DNA of 64,000 nt, taken from the NCBI GenBank assembly GCA_963576475.1, contig OY754981.1, positions 31,720,132 to 31,784,131 of the forward strand, given 5' to 3'. The position numbers were made by a program, and so were the translations under genes. The notes beneath the pieces were generated by a model. It ran no database searches, was not told where the DNA came from, and was given only the letters and a program-made list of their open reading frames with translations. Below, piece after piece: positions 10,351 through 21,352 of the stretch; the first letter of the stretch is position 1; each line of letters begins with the position of its first letter. Source of the stretch: Molanna angustata. Its lineage: Eukaryota > Arthropoda > Insecta > Trichoptera > Molannidae.

Positions 10351-11383
10351 GTGAAAATTCTTCGAAACACAATTGTTCGAATGCGCAATTGTACGAATAT
10401 CAATTTTTCGAAAATCAGTTATCAGAATGACAATTGTCCGAAAGCAAATTATTCGAACTAACATTTGTTGGAAAACCAATTGACCGAATTTAATATATTT
10501 TTGTGTCATTATGTTGCCTCCTTTGACATATTTGTTGCCAGTAAAATATATTCGATGAAGACTATTATTACTTGTTGTATTATTGTTGGGTACGTATGTA
10601 TGCACATTTTAAATAATTGATGTTTGACAGCGCGGGATAGCCTAGTTTGTACACCAGTTTTTGATTTTGACACCTTATGTACAGACAGTTTATCTAGTAT
10701 TCGTACCAATTTAATTATTTTATTTTAATATTATAGTTACTTTTTTTAATATATAATGCAACTGGCTCACGCCAGTCGCAATTATGACTGCAAACAAAAC
10801 TAACCAACCTATTTTTACCAAACTTTTGTAGGTTTAGGTTTGAAAAAACGGTGTACATCCTCGGATATCTGACAGCGCGGTGCGTCGCCATGTTGTTTAT
10901 TCCATAGATTTTTATTATACATAATATACTATGTAGATGTAGTACTCCGTGCAAAAAGTGAGTCATGGAATATCGCGAGTTTGACGTTTTGATTATTAAC
11001 ATATTTCAGTTTTCCTTACTTTTCAACACATCCTATATAACTTTTCTCTAAATCTAAATTAACAAAGTGTTTTTTACGACAAATAAATCCGAAAACAATT
11101 ACGTAAAAACTGAAACGTCAAAAATCCCCCGGAAAATGCCTCACTTCGATTCATACAAAATTTGCTAACTATATTATAATGAAAGTCAATGGTTTATTCC
11201 TTTCACAATATTTCCAACATGACGTCATAAAAATTCGAACAATTGTAAATTCTGATAATTGTGTGTTCGGAAAATTGTTTTTCGAAAAAATGTGATTCGA
11301 ATAATTGCCATTCGTAAAATTGATTTTCGTAAAATTGAGCATTCGAATAATTGTTTTTCGAATAATTTTCGAATAATTGTCAC
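10351..11383. mobile_element. TTCGAA-rich foldback element, copy 1
   Basis: The left end reads GTGAAAATTCTTCGAA and the right end, inverted, GTGACAATTATTCGAA. Both terminal 150-bp regions consist of short imperfect repeats of a CAATT-NNTTCGAA type. Interior arms are also inverted (GTTGTTTATTCCATAGA against GGTTTATTCC, and AGTGAGTCATGGAA against CCTCACTTCG). No protein is encoded; frames through it (for example 11259-11450) are only the repeated motif. A second copy lies at 12573-13379. It carries a 234-bp insertion at 10636-10869. Confidence 0.75.
10636..10869. mobile_element. 234-bp insertion with an 11-bp target duplication
   Basis: Copy 2 of the host foldback element lacks this segment. 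Here it is bracketed by TGACAGCGCGG at 10625-10635 and again at 10870-10880; copy 2 has one such site (TGACAGTGCGG). The insert contains an A/T-rich tract and GGCTCACGCCAGTCGC. An 11-bp duplication fits target-primed retroposition better than common cut-and-paste transposons, but no tRNA-like promoter was recognised. Confidence 0.65.
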
Positions 11384-11611
11384 CATATTTTATAGGTACA
11401 TTTACATAATATATCCGTATCTCATGGTATCACTGTGTTTATATGTGTAGTAAGTATATGTGTGAGAGTGAATGTGTAATGTATGTGAGTGTGTGTATGT
11501 GTGAGTGGTGCGTATGTGAGGTTGCATGCATATGTGTGGTGCGTAATGTTTAGGCCTATTCAGTAAATGTTTTTAATTTTTGACGAAATGAATTTCTATT
11601 ATCGTTTAATA

Positions 11612-11904
11612 GGTCCAAGTTAAGCGTGTTCTCGTGTTTTATATATGTGTTAATGATTCTGTTGATGGTGGCATTTGTCGCGGCAAGTTGGGATATTGTA
11701 GAAGAACCAGGAACTCAAGGCAACTATAGGGCTTACGACCCGTCATCTGCTGGTTTACGTGAACACTTTATGCGCTTGCGCAACGATCACTATGTAAGAG
11801 TACGATGTGGAGATATGTGTAATAAAGTATGTATGAGGGCGGAAGATAAAATCTCTTTATTTAATTAATTTATTTTCTTTGTTTCTCAGGCAACTAACAT
11901 GTAA
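11612..11904 (+). CDS. Candidate short secreted-protein exon(s), unrecognised
   Basis: An open frame with ATG at 11653 begins MILLMVAFVAASW, a plausible but short signal peptide, then continues through EEPGTQGNYRAYDPSS to VRCGDMCNK. The AT-rich acceptor-like TTTAATAG just before 11612 could start the exon. After the AAA codon ending at 11826 is GTATGT, a good donor. At 11889 a TTTCTCAG acceptor follows, and splicing would add ATNM and a stop (11904), giving about 62 residues from the ATG. Unspliced, the frame stops at 11868. The amino-acid composition is unlike the repeats around it and it contains two cysteines near the end. No family is recognised. It could be an exon of a larger gene or chance. 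Confidence 0.3.
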
Positions 11905-12402
11905 GTACTATCTCAAATATAATTACAAGTGTTGCAAGTAGTTCGCGACCTTTGATTGATATTTAATATAAATTATCAAAATGCACTGCATTCGATGGAT
12001 TGTGGTGCCATTATCTATCGCCGGAAGAAGTAATGCGCTAAGCTAATGGTCATTGGCGATTAAGCGGCTTCTCTGGGATTCATCATCATCATCTGCGCTA
12101 CTCTCCGCTTCTCATACCGCTGTCAAAAATAATCCGCCCTATTGTACCAACCCGCCTACTGTGTATTTATAATATTCGTGCCTGTGAGTTGGCTACCCAA
12201 TAAATAAAAGACTTCCCACTTGTCATTCGGAAAACACGCATCCTATTTTTATGCGTCATTGTGACCGTCGCTAATTAGATGAACCTGCTAATTTTCCGAC
12301 CGCTATCTTCACCGCATAATTAAAAAATAACATCGTAGTGTACAAATATTTCAGATTTTTTTAATGGCTTCATCGCCATCAAAAACGCAAGCTTAGACTG
12401 CA
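11905..12402. other. Intergenic DNA without a recognised gene
   Basis: Sequence complexity is ordinary. It contains a CATCATCATCATC microsatellite near 12081-12093. No frame or RNA is supported. Confidence 0.4.
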
Positions 12403-13554
12403 GGGCTACGTTCACAATGAACGCCGAGTGCACATAGTGACGCTCTGAGCCGTTCATAATGACCGAAAACAGACGCTCTAAAGACAATCTTTCAAAGAAG
12501 CTCGAAAGATTGAACGTCGAGTGTATGCACCAAACGCTCTGGATACGGATAGCCTAGTCTTCAAAAAATCAATGAAAATTCTTCGAAACACAATTGTTCG
12601 AATGCGCAATTGTACGAATAACAATTTTTCGAAAATCAGTTATCAGAATGACTATTGTCCGAAAGCAAATTATTCGAACTAACATTTGTTGGAAAACCAT
12701 TTGACCGAATTTAATATAGTTTTGTGTCATTATGTTGCCTCCTTTGACATATTTGTTGCCAGTAACATATATTCGATGAAGACCATTATTACTTCTTATA
12801 TTATTGTTGGGTACGTATGTTTGCTCATTTTTAATAATTAATGTTTGACAGTGCGGTGCGGCGCCATGTTGTTTATTCCATAGATTGTTATATACTATGT
12901 AGATGTAGTACTCCGTGCAAAAAGTGAGTCATGGAATATCGCGCGTTTGACGTTTTGGTTGACAACATATTTCAGTTTTCCTTACATTTCAACACATCCT
13001 AAATAACTTTTCTCTAAATCTAAATAAACAAAGTGTTTTTTACGACAAATAAATCCCAAAACAATTCACATTAGTCGTTATTCTCTATGGAAAAATGATG
13101 TACTAAAACGTCAAAAATCCCCCGGAAAAATGCCTCACTTCGATTCATACAAAATTTGTTAACTACGACATCTAGTATATTATAATAAAAATCTATGGTT
13201 TTTTCCTCTCACAATACTACCAACATGACGTCATAAAAATTCTAACAGTTGTAATTTCTGATAATTGTTCAGAAAATTGTTTTTCGAAAAATTGTGATTC
13301 GAATAATTGCCATTCGTAAAATTGATTTTCGTAAAATTGAGCATTCGAATAACTGTTTTTCGAATAATTTTCCTGTCACCAAAAGAGACATGTATGATAA
13401 ATAACATTTGACATTTAAAACGCCTGATGCTGTGTTCATATTGAAACGCCGCTCGAAAGCGTTCAGTGAGATTGTTGTGAAAGACGCCATAATCTGCAAC
13501 TTCAGGTACATCCGACGTCCGATGTCGAACGTTGTATCTGAACACAGCCCAGGA
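12403..13554. mobile_element. Possible inverted-repeat element holding foldback copy 2
   Basis: The left end GGGCTACGTTCACAATGAAC and the inverted right end GGGCTGTGTTCAGATACAAC agree at most of their first 13 positions. Inner blocks (12404-12550 and 13420-13550) also share ACGCTC/GAAAG-type strings. The foldback element at 12573-13379 separates them, as if inserted. The inverted repeat is short and imperfect, so this reading is tentative. Confidence 0.35.
12573..13379. mobile_element. TTCGAA-rich foldback element, copy 2
   Basis: It matches 10351-11383 along its length (TTCTTCGAAACACAATTG at the left, ATTCGAATAA and GTCAC at the right) but lacks the 234-bp insertion. The middle carries GTCATGGAATATCGCG and CCCCCGGAAAAATGCCTC, as in copy 1. 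The frames 13231-13566 and 13269-13511 on the minus strand are repeat readings, not genes. Confidence 0.75.
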
Positions 13555-13739
13555 GAAGAGTGCCATCTGCTATCATATTAAAGGTAAGTACATTATTTCC
13601 TTTTCGGTTATATTCGAGGTGTCCATAGTTATCTAACTGTAGAGCATAAAAATCTCATAACATAAAATAACCATATCAAATTAATTAATAAACTATTGAA
13701 CCAACAAATCGTCGCTACTCCACGCGTAATGATGCTAAT

Positions 13740-14205
13740 GGCATAGACTATGAGCATAGACAATGTACTGACATACGGCTCTGAGTGTTGGGTTTTTGCT
13801 AAAAAGGATATGGATGCGTTACTGATTTTCGAAAGAAAAATTTTGAGAAAATTTTTCGGTCCCCTCTGCGATCAAGGCACGTAGATAATCAGGTTCAACC
13901 ACGAACTACAGAGCCTATTCAAGGAACCAAATATCGTCCACACGATAAAAATAGGGAGGCTCCGCTGGTTAGGACACGTGTATCATATGGAAGATAACCA
14001 GACACCAAAAAGAATCCTCACAACGCGGCGTCCGGAGGGAAGAAGGGGGTGTGGGAAGGCCGAAACTACGATGGATGGATGAAGTCGAGAGGGACCTTCA
14101 GATAGCCGGTGTGCGGAATTGGAGAGAAAAGGCCATGGATAGGGTGCAATGGAGACGATTCCTTGAGGAGGCCAAGGCCCATCCTGGGCTGTGGAGCCAC
14201 TGATG
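13740..14205 (+). pseudogene. Non-LTR reverse transcriptase C-terminal relic
   Basis: The plus strand reads LTYGSECWVFAKKDMDALL, then FERKILRKFFGPLCDQGT, a stop, FNHELQSLFKEPNIV and GRLRWLGHVYHMED. This is the region after the RT catalytic core of a common arthropod LINE type. It continues to EEAKAHPGLWSH near 14205 in a shifted frame and ends in GATGATGAT. Stops and frameshifts make it dead. Relatives are at 19700-19866 (plus) and 24600-25115 (minus). Confidence 0.75.
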
Positions 14206-14804
14206 ATGATAGACTATGAAATGTTTCTTTGAATTTTGAATTGAATAATGCCAGATACACGGTCTAATGAATAACAGAACACGTACTATATGAAATAAGT
14301 TCCTTATACCAGGTAATAACGGACAGAAGGTCATAGATAACATTAAATTCCGTCTTTTTTGATGGGTTTGTACATATGTACATAAATCGCCTACACACCA
14401 TTCTGAACTTGAATGAAGGTATTTTACATCATTTATAAAACAAATGTAACTAAATTGCTGAACAAATAAAACCCTTAATCAATAGACACACTGAAAACAG
14501 TATGCGGATATAATCAGAGACAAAAGAATGGTGGCACCACCGTGAGATTTGCCCTGGGCGCACAATTTAACCGACAAACAGACAAATTGAATAAAAAGAC
14601 ATAATAAGTAAGAACATATAGTTTTGTTATGAAGCATCGATGTAATAATCATGAAGATAGTTTTTATTTTTATTTTATTTTATTTTTTATTTTATTTTGT
14701 AAACATACAGTCTAAGTAACAAATTATACATTAATAATATAACACTCCATTAGTGGACCAATTAAGTTTACAGAAATAATCAATTTTCTGTTATAATATA
14801 GGGG
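14206..14804. other. AT-rich DNA without a gene
   Basis: It holds a (TTTTA)n run at about 14658-14699. Short minus-strand frames overlapping 14066-14343 are antisense readings of the LINE relic. Nothing else is supported. Confidence 0.5.
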
Positions 14805-15245
14805 AAAGAATGGAAAGGATATTTGGAATTGGACGGAAAGAGAAAGAGGAGAGCTTGCAAAAACACAACTCACCAGAAGCCACAGAGGCATTCAGGGACT
14901 TAATTACTGATGATTTGAAATTAAAAATTGATCTATTACAGAGGTCTATAGTCTTAAAGAACACATTGAAATTGTTACATGTTCTATGGATAAATGTATT
15001 CTGTAAATAATTTGTTTTACATATTGGTAATTATATTAATCCATGAAGTGATAGATGAAATAAAGAACTCACAAACACAGCCACAGCGAAATAGGAAAAA
15101 ATGGATAACTGATGAGACATGGCAGCTGATAGATGACAGGAAATTTCTGAAACTACATGGTCTCAATTCACAACTGGAGATTGATGCATACAGTGAGCTG
15201 GGTAAAGAAATTCAGAAAAAGTGCAGACAAGATAAAAATAGCTAT
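14805..15245 (+). pseudogene. RTE-type LINE, 5-prime part of the interrupted copy
   Basis: Two short frames read MERIFGIGRKEKEE... and, further on, EVIDEIKNSQTQPQRNRKKW, ITDETWQLIDDRKFLKL and KEIQKKCRQDKN. The KKW.TDETW..I..RK pattern is the linker between endonuclease and RT in RTE-like LINEs. It is followed, after a 1-kb insertion, by the RT-bearing frame 16270-18024. A frame change and stop near 15010 show decay. The endonuclease domain is missing. Confidence 0.6.
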
Positions 15246-16275
15246 AATAATAATAATAATAATAAGGACAATTTATAAAGCGCCGTTTAGTGACAACCGT
15301 GGTCACCTCAAGGGCGCTTTCAGTTTGCAAAAAATAATTTAAAATTAGTCCTATAGCTAACACATTGAAAATGGTGAAACAAAACTTAAAAAAATACAAT
15401 CAGTTAAAATTAAGTTAAAATTAGTCCTATAGCTAACACATTGAAAATGGTGAAATATAAAACTTAAAAAAATACCTAGAAATCACAAATTAATCTTGTT
15501 ACATAATCCAGATGAAATTAATTATAAAAAATAGTCGATTCAAAGTAAACTGGCATAATATTTAGTACACATAATATTATTGAACGGATGAAGGACAATC
15601 TGGATACGACTTGCGGAAAAGATGAGTTTTTAATTTCTTCTTGAATTCATTGATATTTTCGGCACATCTTATATCCATTGGAAGATTGTTCCATGACTTT
15701 GGCCCAGAAACGCCAAAAGATCGATATAGGTATTTTGGCTTATTTGTGAGATTGGTTTCTACTAGTTTTTTATTGGATTGGGTCATTGATCTTAGCGTAC
15801 TTTGTTTATTGTTAGGTGAAAATGGAACACAAAGTTCCGATATATATTCCGGGGCCATGCTATTGAGTGCTTTAAAGACAAGGAGACATGTTTTAAATTC
15901 TATGCGTTCTGGGCTCTTCAGCCAATGAAGTTTGTGAAGTGTTGGTGAGATATGCGAGAAACGATCAATCTGGTAAATATAACGGGCTGCTGCATTGAGG
16001 ATGAGTTGTATTCTATGGATTTGGTATTGCGGTAAGTGTGCTAATATGGCGTTACAATAATCTACACGGGAAACTATTAAAGAATTTATAAGGACCTTAG
16101 CAGCATTTGTCGAGAGACACCTTCGAATAGGTCTAAGTTGTCTGAGAAAGTAACAACTTTGTCTGACTATGGAAGAAATGTGTTTATCCATAGAGAGTGC
16201 ACTGTCGATATGTATACCAAGAAATTTTACGCAGTTAGAAGGAGTAATTTCTATATATATAGTATATGTGCAGAT
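15246..16275 (-). mobile_element. L2/CR1-like LINE inserted in the RTE element
   Basis: This minus-strand element is truncated at its 5-prime end. It holds the coding relic described separately (16287-15577), then about 330 bp of 3-prime untranslated DNA with inverted GAAAGCGCCC/GGCGCTTT strings (near 15285-15325), and ends in a (TTA)n microsatellite at 15242-15265. It splits the RTE reading between KKCRQDKN and the YRNETKDLYRKL segment. I could not define a target duplication at its ends. Confidence 0.65.
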
Positions 16276-16287
16276 TTGGAAACTCAC
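15577..16287 (-). pseudogene. L2/CR1-like RT C-terminal domain
   Basis: The 236-codon frame reads KFLGIHIDSALSMDKHI, then SRVDYCNAILAHLPQYQI, LILNAAARYIYQIDRF, LHKLHWLKSPERIEFKTC and LKTHLFRKSYPD. This is the thumb/C-terminal segment following the polymerase core in L2/CR1-like LINEs. The catalytic YADD box is absent because the copy is truncated upstream. The first codons belong to the flanking RTE element. Scraps of the same family lie at 7985-8165 and 26385-26475. It cannot act alone. Confidence 0.75.
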
Positions 16288-18024
16288 TCTTACAGAAATG
16301 AAACAAAGGATCTATATCGCAAACTAAAGGAACTGACACACGAATCTAAATGTAAAACATACATAGTGGAAGATAAAAATGGGGACCCTATATACGAACT
16401 CATCGAAGCTCTCGACCGCTGGAGGGAATACTGTTCAGATCTATACAAGAGTGCTGATTCCAATGCTGTCGTTTTACAACCACCTGGAGAGGACATTGAA
16501 CTTGAACCAGATATCCTTCTGTCCGAAGTTGAACATGCTTTACAACATCTGAAACGGGACAAGGCTCCAGGCAAAGACGGAATTGACGCAGAAATCCTCT
16601 CATGTTTGGGTGACAGAGGCATACATTTGTTGCACTTGTTATGTAACAAGGTCTGGAAAACTGGTATCTGGCCGAAGGATTGGACGGAGTCTGTTTTTGT
16701 TCCACTGCACAAAAAAGGATCACCTGCCAAATGTGACAATTATAGAATGATTGCTCTTATATCACACGCCAGCAAAGTTCTATTACACATTTTGAATAAA
16801 AGGCTGAAACACTATCTTGACTGGCAAATACCACCTGAACAGACTGGCTTTGTGAGTGGAAGGGGAACAAGAGAACAGATCCTGAATGTGCGACAGATAA
16901 TTGAGAAGAGTAGGGAGTTCAATGCACCAGTTATTTTGTGTTTCATCGACTATAGCAAAGCTTTTGACTGCGTCAGATGGAGTAAGCTGTGGATGGTGTT
17001 GGATGAGATGGGAGTCCCTAAGCATCTTATACATATCCTAAAAAACTTGTATGCAAATAGTTCTGCCTCAATAAGATTAAACAATGCCTTGTCCGCTACC
17101 TTCTCAGTCCAGAAGGGTGTCCGCCAGGGATGTATACTGTCCCCTGCTCTTTTTAACATATACGGAGAGTATATAATGAGGAAAGCTCTGGATGGTTGGG
17201 AGGCTGGATTCAGCATTGGTGGCAAGAAAATTTCCAACTTACGCTTTGCAGACGACACAACTCTAGTAGCCACAAACGAGACCGATATGAAACAACTTTT
17301 GGATCGTGTCGAGAGGGAAAGTTTATCACTCGGTCTGAGCATAAACCAATGCAAAACCAAACTGATGGTGATTGATAGAGCATGTAAACTTCCCCCAATA
17401 AACTCTCTAAACCATCTTGAGATAGTACATGACTTCACATATCTGGGTTCCAACATATGTGAGACCGGTGGTTGTGAAGCGGAAGTAAAAAGACGCATCG
17501 CCATGGCAAAGGGAGCACTGGGAAAGCTCACAAGAGTATGGAAGGACAGGACCATTACGAAAACTATGAAGGCTAGACTCGTCAGGGCTCTGATATTCCC
17601 GATGTTCCTTTATGGCGTGGAAACATGGACACTTAGGGAGTCAGAGCGAAAGAGGATCGATGCTTTCGAAATGTGGTGCTGGAGGCGTATGCTGCGCATC
17701 CCATGGACAGCCAGAAGAACCAATGTGTCAATTTTAGATGAGCTAAGGATTGAAGATCGTCTGTCGACGATATGTTACAGACGTATCCTTCAATTCTTTG
17801 GACACATTGCCAGAAGAAAACCAGACTGCCTCGAGAAGCTTGTTGTGATGGGCAGCGTGGAGGGACGGAGATCTCGTGGTCGCTCACCGACCAGATGGAG
17901 CGATTTGGTTAAGTCCACAATGGGGTCTTCGGTGACTGGTGCTCTGCGTTCAGCCCAAAACAGATTGGCATGGAGGCGAGCCATACGTGTGGCGACAGAC
18001 TACAGCCGCTATCCTCAGTCATGA
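16270..18024 (+). CDS. RTE-type LINE reverse transcriptase (5-prime truncated)
   Basis: A continuous frame (open from 16138) ends at 18024. Its first 45 or so codons are antisense of the inserted L2-like LINE; real RTE sequence starts near YRNETKDLYRKL. RT motifs in order, numbered from 16138: DKAPGKDGID (about 141), FIDYSKAFDCVRW (about 270), GVRQGCILSP (about 327) and LRFADDTTL (about 369, with both catalytic aspartates). The C-terminal part has RIDAFEMWCWRRMLRIPWT, FGHIARR and NRLAWRRAIRVATDY, as in RTE/BovB-like proteins. Such enzymes copy their own RNA at a nicked target. Endonuclease and promoter are cut off, so the copy is inactive, but the RT frame is intact, suggesting a young insertion. 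Minus-strand frames inside it are shadows. Confidence 0.85.
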   Translation, partial: ADLETHSYRNETKDLYRKLKELTHESKCKTYIVEDKNGDPIYELIEALDRWREYCSDLYKSADSNAVVLQPPGEDIELEPDILLSEVEHALQHLKRDKAPGKDGIDAEILSCLGDRGIHLLHLLCNKVWKTGIWPKDWTESVFVPLHKKGSPAKCDNYRMIALISHASKVLLHILNKRLKHYLDWQIPPEQTGFVSGRGTREQILNVRQIIEKSREFNAPVILCFIDYSKAFDCVRWSKLWMVLDEMGVPKHLIHILKNLYANSSASIRLNNALSATFSVQKGVRQGCILSPALFNIYGEYIMRKALDGWEAGFSIGGKKISNLRFADDTTLVATNETDMKQLLDRVERESLSLGLSINQCKTKLMVIDRACKLPPINSLNHLEIVHDFTYLGSNICETGGCEAEVKRRIAMAKGALGKLTRVWKDRTITKTMKARLVRALIFPMFLYGVETWTLRESERKRIDAFEMWCWRRMLRIPWTARRTNVSILDELRIEDRLSTICYRRILQFFGHIARRKPDCLEKLVVMGSVEGRRSRGRSPTRWSDLVKSTMGSSVTGALRSAQNRLAWRRAIRVATDYSRYPQS

Positions 18025-19694
18025 GGAAAAGGATTGATTGAATTATATTAATAGTTGGTGAGGGTTTTCCGTCAGAAAAATATTTTATTTATTTATTTTG
18101 CACAAAGGCTCTAAACCAATTTTTTCAACCAACCAGAGCAAGAAATAAAATTCAATAATGAAAGAGAAAAAAAAATAATCTTGATCATTGCAATGGAAGA
18201 AAAGAAATAAGATATGATGCTTTTGTGCCAAGTACGACGACTAAGGCATAAATCTATAAATCTTTATTAATTTAATAAATAAGATACCTTCCTACCTGAA
18301 AAAACCGCCAACGTTATAATTGGTAATTAGACGGTGATTTAACTTATCCTAAAATATATTTTAATAGTAGTCCAAAAATAATTCGAAGTTTTAATGAAAG
18401 ACTATAGGAGTGTCTCCTTTGTAACTTTAGCCTTTTAAATAAATAATTAACAGTGACATTCTGGATATTTGTCAAGATAGGAAAATATAGCGTTCATCAG
18501 AGTCACTCGTGACATGATCTTAATACGTTCTTGTCTTGTCTTCATATTGAAAATATATAAACCAGTATTGTATTGTATTGTATATATTGTAAATATTTTA
18601 TTTAGATGTAAAAAAATACAATTTCTTACATCTTGTATAAACACAAATAAAAACAAATCAACATCGGATGACTATTTGAACACCCAAAAAAAGACACGAA
18701 CCTATCAATACCAATAAAACACAAAATAAAAACAAAAGGAAAACACACAACCACAACAGAAGACATCAAACAACATGAAAAAAAAAGACAATAATATAAT
18801 AATGTAGTATCAAAACAAGCAAAACAAATATTATAGAGTCTTAGGACATAATAATTATTAAGATAATGATATTACATTGGATCATTATTAAGTCTGAATC
18901 TTAACCTACATTATCTTAATCATAATCAAAAAAAAGTTTTCGTATAAATTATTATTTATTTATCGTATGATACTAGTGAATCAAATGTTAGTCAAAATGA
19001 ACAAAACACAGCACTGACAGCAGGCAAACACAAAACAGCACGATATATCAATCACACATTCACGTCGAGGGCTCCGAGCCAATCCACAAATGCTGGTGTC
19101 AATTCGCAAATGTCCGACTTTGGGCCTTCATATGCATGGACGCTGCATTCTTCCAATATGTGTTTCGTATAAATTCTTCTTCTTATTTTTCTTTTTTTCT
19201 TTTAGATCCATAGGATCTGTTCCTGCTACTAAGCCGTCACGATCGTGCAACCATTCAAGCACGACACATGGAAGTCTGCTGTCTTGCAACCTGTCAACAT
19301 GTTCGTTTCGATATCGTCCAGTTTTGTATGAATTAAAACAATTAATGAATTAATTTTAGTCAAAACGATTTCTAAAATCTTGATCCAAACTAATCTTTAT
19401 CAACTTTGTGAGTAGCTCTGGCGTTATCTCGCTCAAGGGAACTTACTTTTTTTATATAAGGCAACATCTTTCGACAAGCCTCAGAAAAAAAATATGCAAC
19501 TTAGAAAAAGAAACCTTTACTTCATAAGGAAAATTCAACAACAAACAGATTGATCATAGCAAATGACGAAAGGTTAGGGTGTAATTATAAGAACACAAAT
19601 ATCTGCAGCACTGAAACTAAGCCAAGACTGGCCGGTAACAATAGGTGCCGTATGGTCTGATCAAGCACATGAGGTCCAAACTGTTATAAAGGAA
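18025..19694. other. AT-rich DNA without a recognised gene
   Basis: The TATTGTATTGTATTG run and the block TTATTTAGATG-T-AAAAAATACAA at about 18556-18635 recur at 22833-22975, so this is part of a LINE tail. A possible SINE or LINE scrap lies at about 19090-19330 but shows no diagnostic motif. No gene is supported. Confidence 0.45.
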
Positions 19695-19699
19695 ACCAA

Positions 19700-19866
19700 A
19701 AATCCTGATATTTAAAACGATTCTCAGACCTGTCGTTATGTATGAAGATGAATGCTGGGTCTTAACTCTTCCTATTTGAAAGGAAAATCCCGAGAAAGAT
19801 TTTTTGCTGGACTTTGGCTGGCTGTACTGGAGGATGCGATATAATCATGAACTACAGGCGAACCCA
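19700..19866 (+). pseudogene. Non-LTR RT C-terminal relic
   Basis: The frame reads FKTILRPVVMYEDECWVLT followed by decayed codons and YNHELQ. It is the same C-terminal segment as at 13740-14205 (LTYGSECWVF ... FNHELQ). Stops occur within it. It is a dead fragment of the same LINE group. Confidence 0.6.
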
Positions 19867-20687
19867 AAATTGTGCAAGTAATAAAAGTATTCAGACTTGT
19901 GAATGCTGGATGAATGACAGATCACAGATCGTTCGGTAAGATCCTCTGCTGCCGATCTTGAGCGGTTGCCCCGCCGTTTGAGGTTGGATTCTCGGGGGCA
20001 GTGGTTGAACTCGCTGGATAGGGGATATTGTGTTGAGGGCAGAAGAAGTAGATGCAGGCCCAAGTTAAGATGGCCGATTGGCACAAGACGACATAAGGGC
20101 GATCGGAACAGAAATTAATTTTAATATTACAGGGAACACCAACATATTTAACTAGTCTCTTTCTATGGCTCTGAAATAAAAATTGCGTCAGAGATTGGAT
20201 TTATAACAGGTATTATGGCGGACATTGGGATCTGGTTGATCTGTTTTGTGTGAGCCTTATACCTACGTTTGTTGTGATAATGATTGTGATTGCAGAAAGT
20301 TGAGATTGTGTACATATTTAGCGTGGAACGGGAAAAATCACCAGGTTCATAATTGCATATAATTGTCAATATAAATTGTAAACTTCTAGCTCTAGAACAG
20401 GATTTCCTAGTTGGGCAGCAGTAATCTACTTATGTATTGTTGTCATTATAAATATGGTGTGATAAATAAAAATAAATAAAAAACAGCGGAATTGATTCTG
20501 TGGTAATACTAATAATAATTACACAATACATTTTTTAATGTGAAATATAAAAAGTACAAAAATCTAGAATATTTGTGAGGGTGTGTTTGCATGTGTTAGA
20601 AGGCGATGTCGTGATATCTGTAATAAAGTATTTGAGGAAGTCTTAGAACAAAATTCAATAATTAATTTAGCACGCAAATATTGCTTA

Positions 20688-20745
20688 GTTGAACACTGGT
20701 TAGTTGGAAGAAATTGCCATATGGCTATAAACTCTTGATGATTGA
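20688..20745 (+). repeat. LINE 3-prime end (GGAAGAAATTGCC-type tail)
   Basis: The sequence TTGGAAGAAATTGCCATATG matches the tails at 9755-9907 and 54744-54792. Only the last 60 bp or so are recognisable. Confidence 0.55.
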
Positions 20746-20799
20746 ATGATGTTACATATATAAGTGGTCGGGAGGAATATTTTTATTTATTTATACATA

Positions 20800-21175
20800 C
20801 ATACATACCATCACGCCATGTCCCTCGCGGGGTAGGCAGAGAGAACCGAATGCCACTTACTTCTATCTTGACACACATTTATCGCCTCGTGGAAATTCAT
20901 ACACGCTTCTAACATTTCCGTCTTTCAAAATACCGTTCACACGGACGTGCCATCTCTTCCTTAGGCGGCCCGACCTCTCATTCCATTCCTGTCCACAATG
21001 TATATTTTCTTCGTCAGGCGTTCCTCATTCATTCTCCCCATGTGGCCAAACCATCTCAATGTATTCACTTTCATTCTATTGATGACATCTTTCTTTATCT
21101 TACATTCTTTCCTTGTGTCCTCATTTCTGACCCTGTCATAAATCGTCCTGTTACAGATTCTTCTTAGTGATTTTA
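20800..21175 (-). pseudogene. Non-LTR RT C-terminal relic with ATGT tail
   Basis: The minus strand reads RTIYDRVRNEDTRKECKIKK, VNTLRWFGHMGRMNEERL, KKIYIVDRNGMRGRAA, then a stop and further decayed codons to KWHSVLSAYPAKDMA. This is the distal C-terminal region of a non-LTR reverse transcriptase. The 3-prime end runs into a (TACA)n run on the plus strand near 20797. A related tail is fused to the tRNA-Ile-like piece at 2060-2175, and a decayed relative may lie at 44385-44580. Confidence 0.7.
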
Positions 21176-21352
21176 TTTATTTAACTTTAACAAAAGCTAT
21201 GAAATCAGTTTGTACTATTTATTTATTAAATTAGTATTATCAAGTATTAAAAATATGTGAAGCCTGATAACAAAAGTTTCTTTGATTAAAAGAAGTTTTA
21301 GTTGGTTTTAGTTTATGAAAATTCTAGTATAATATACATGGTGTATTTTAAA

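Noticed and set aside
15163..15399. Minus-strand frame with a poly-Tyr run
   Set aside because: The tyrosines encode a (TTA)n-type LINE tail read in a chance frame.
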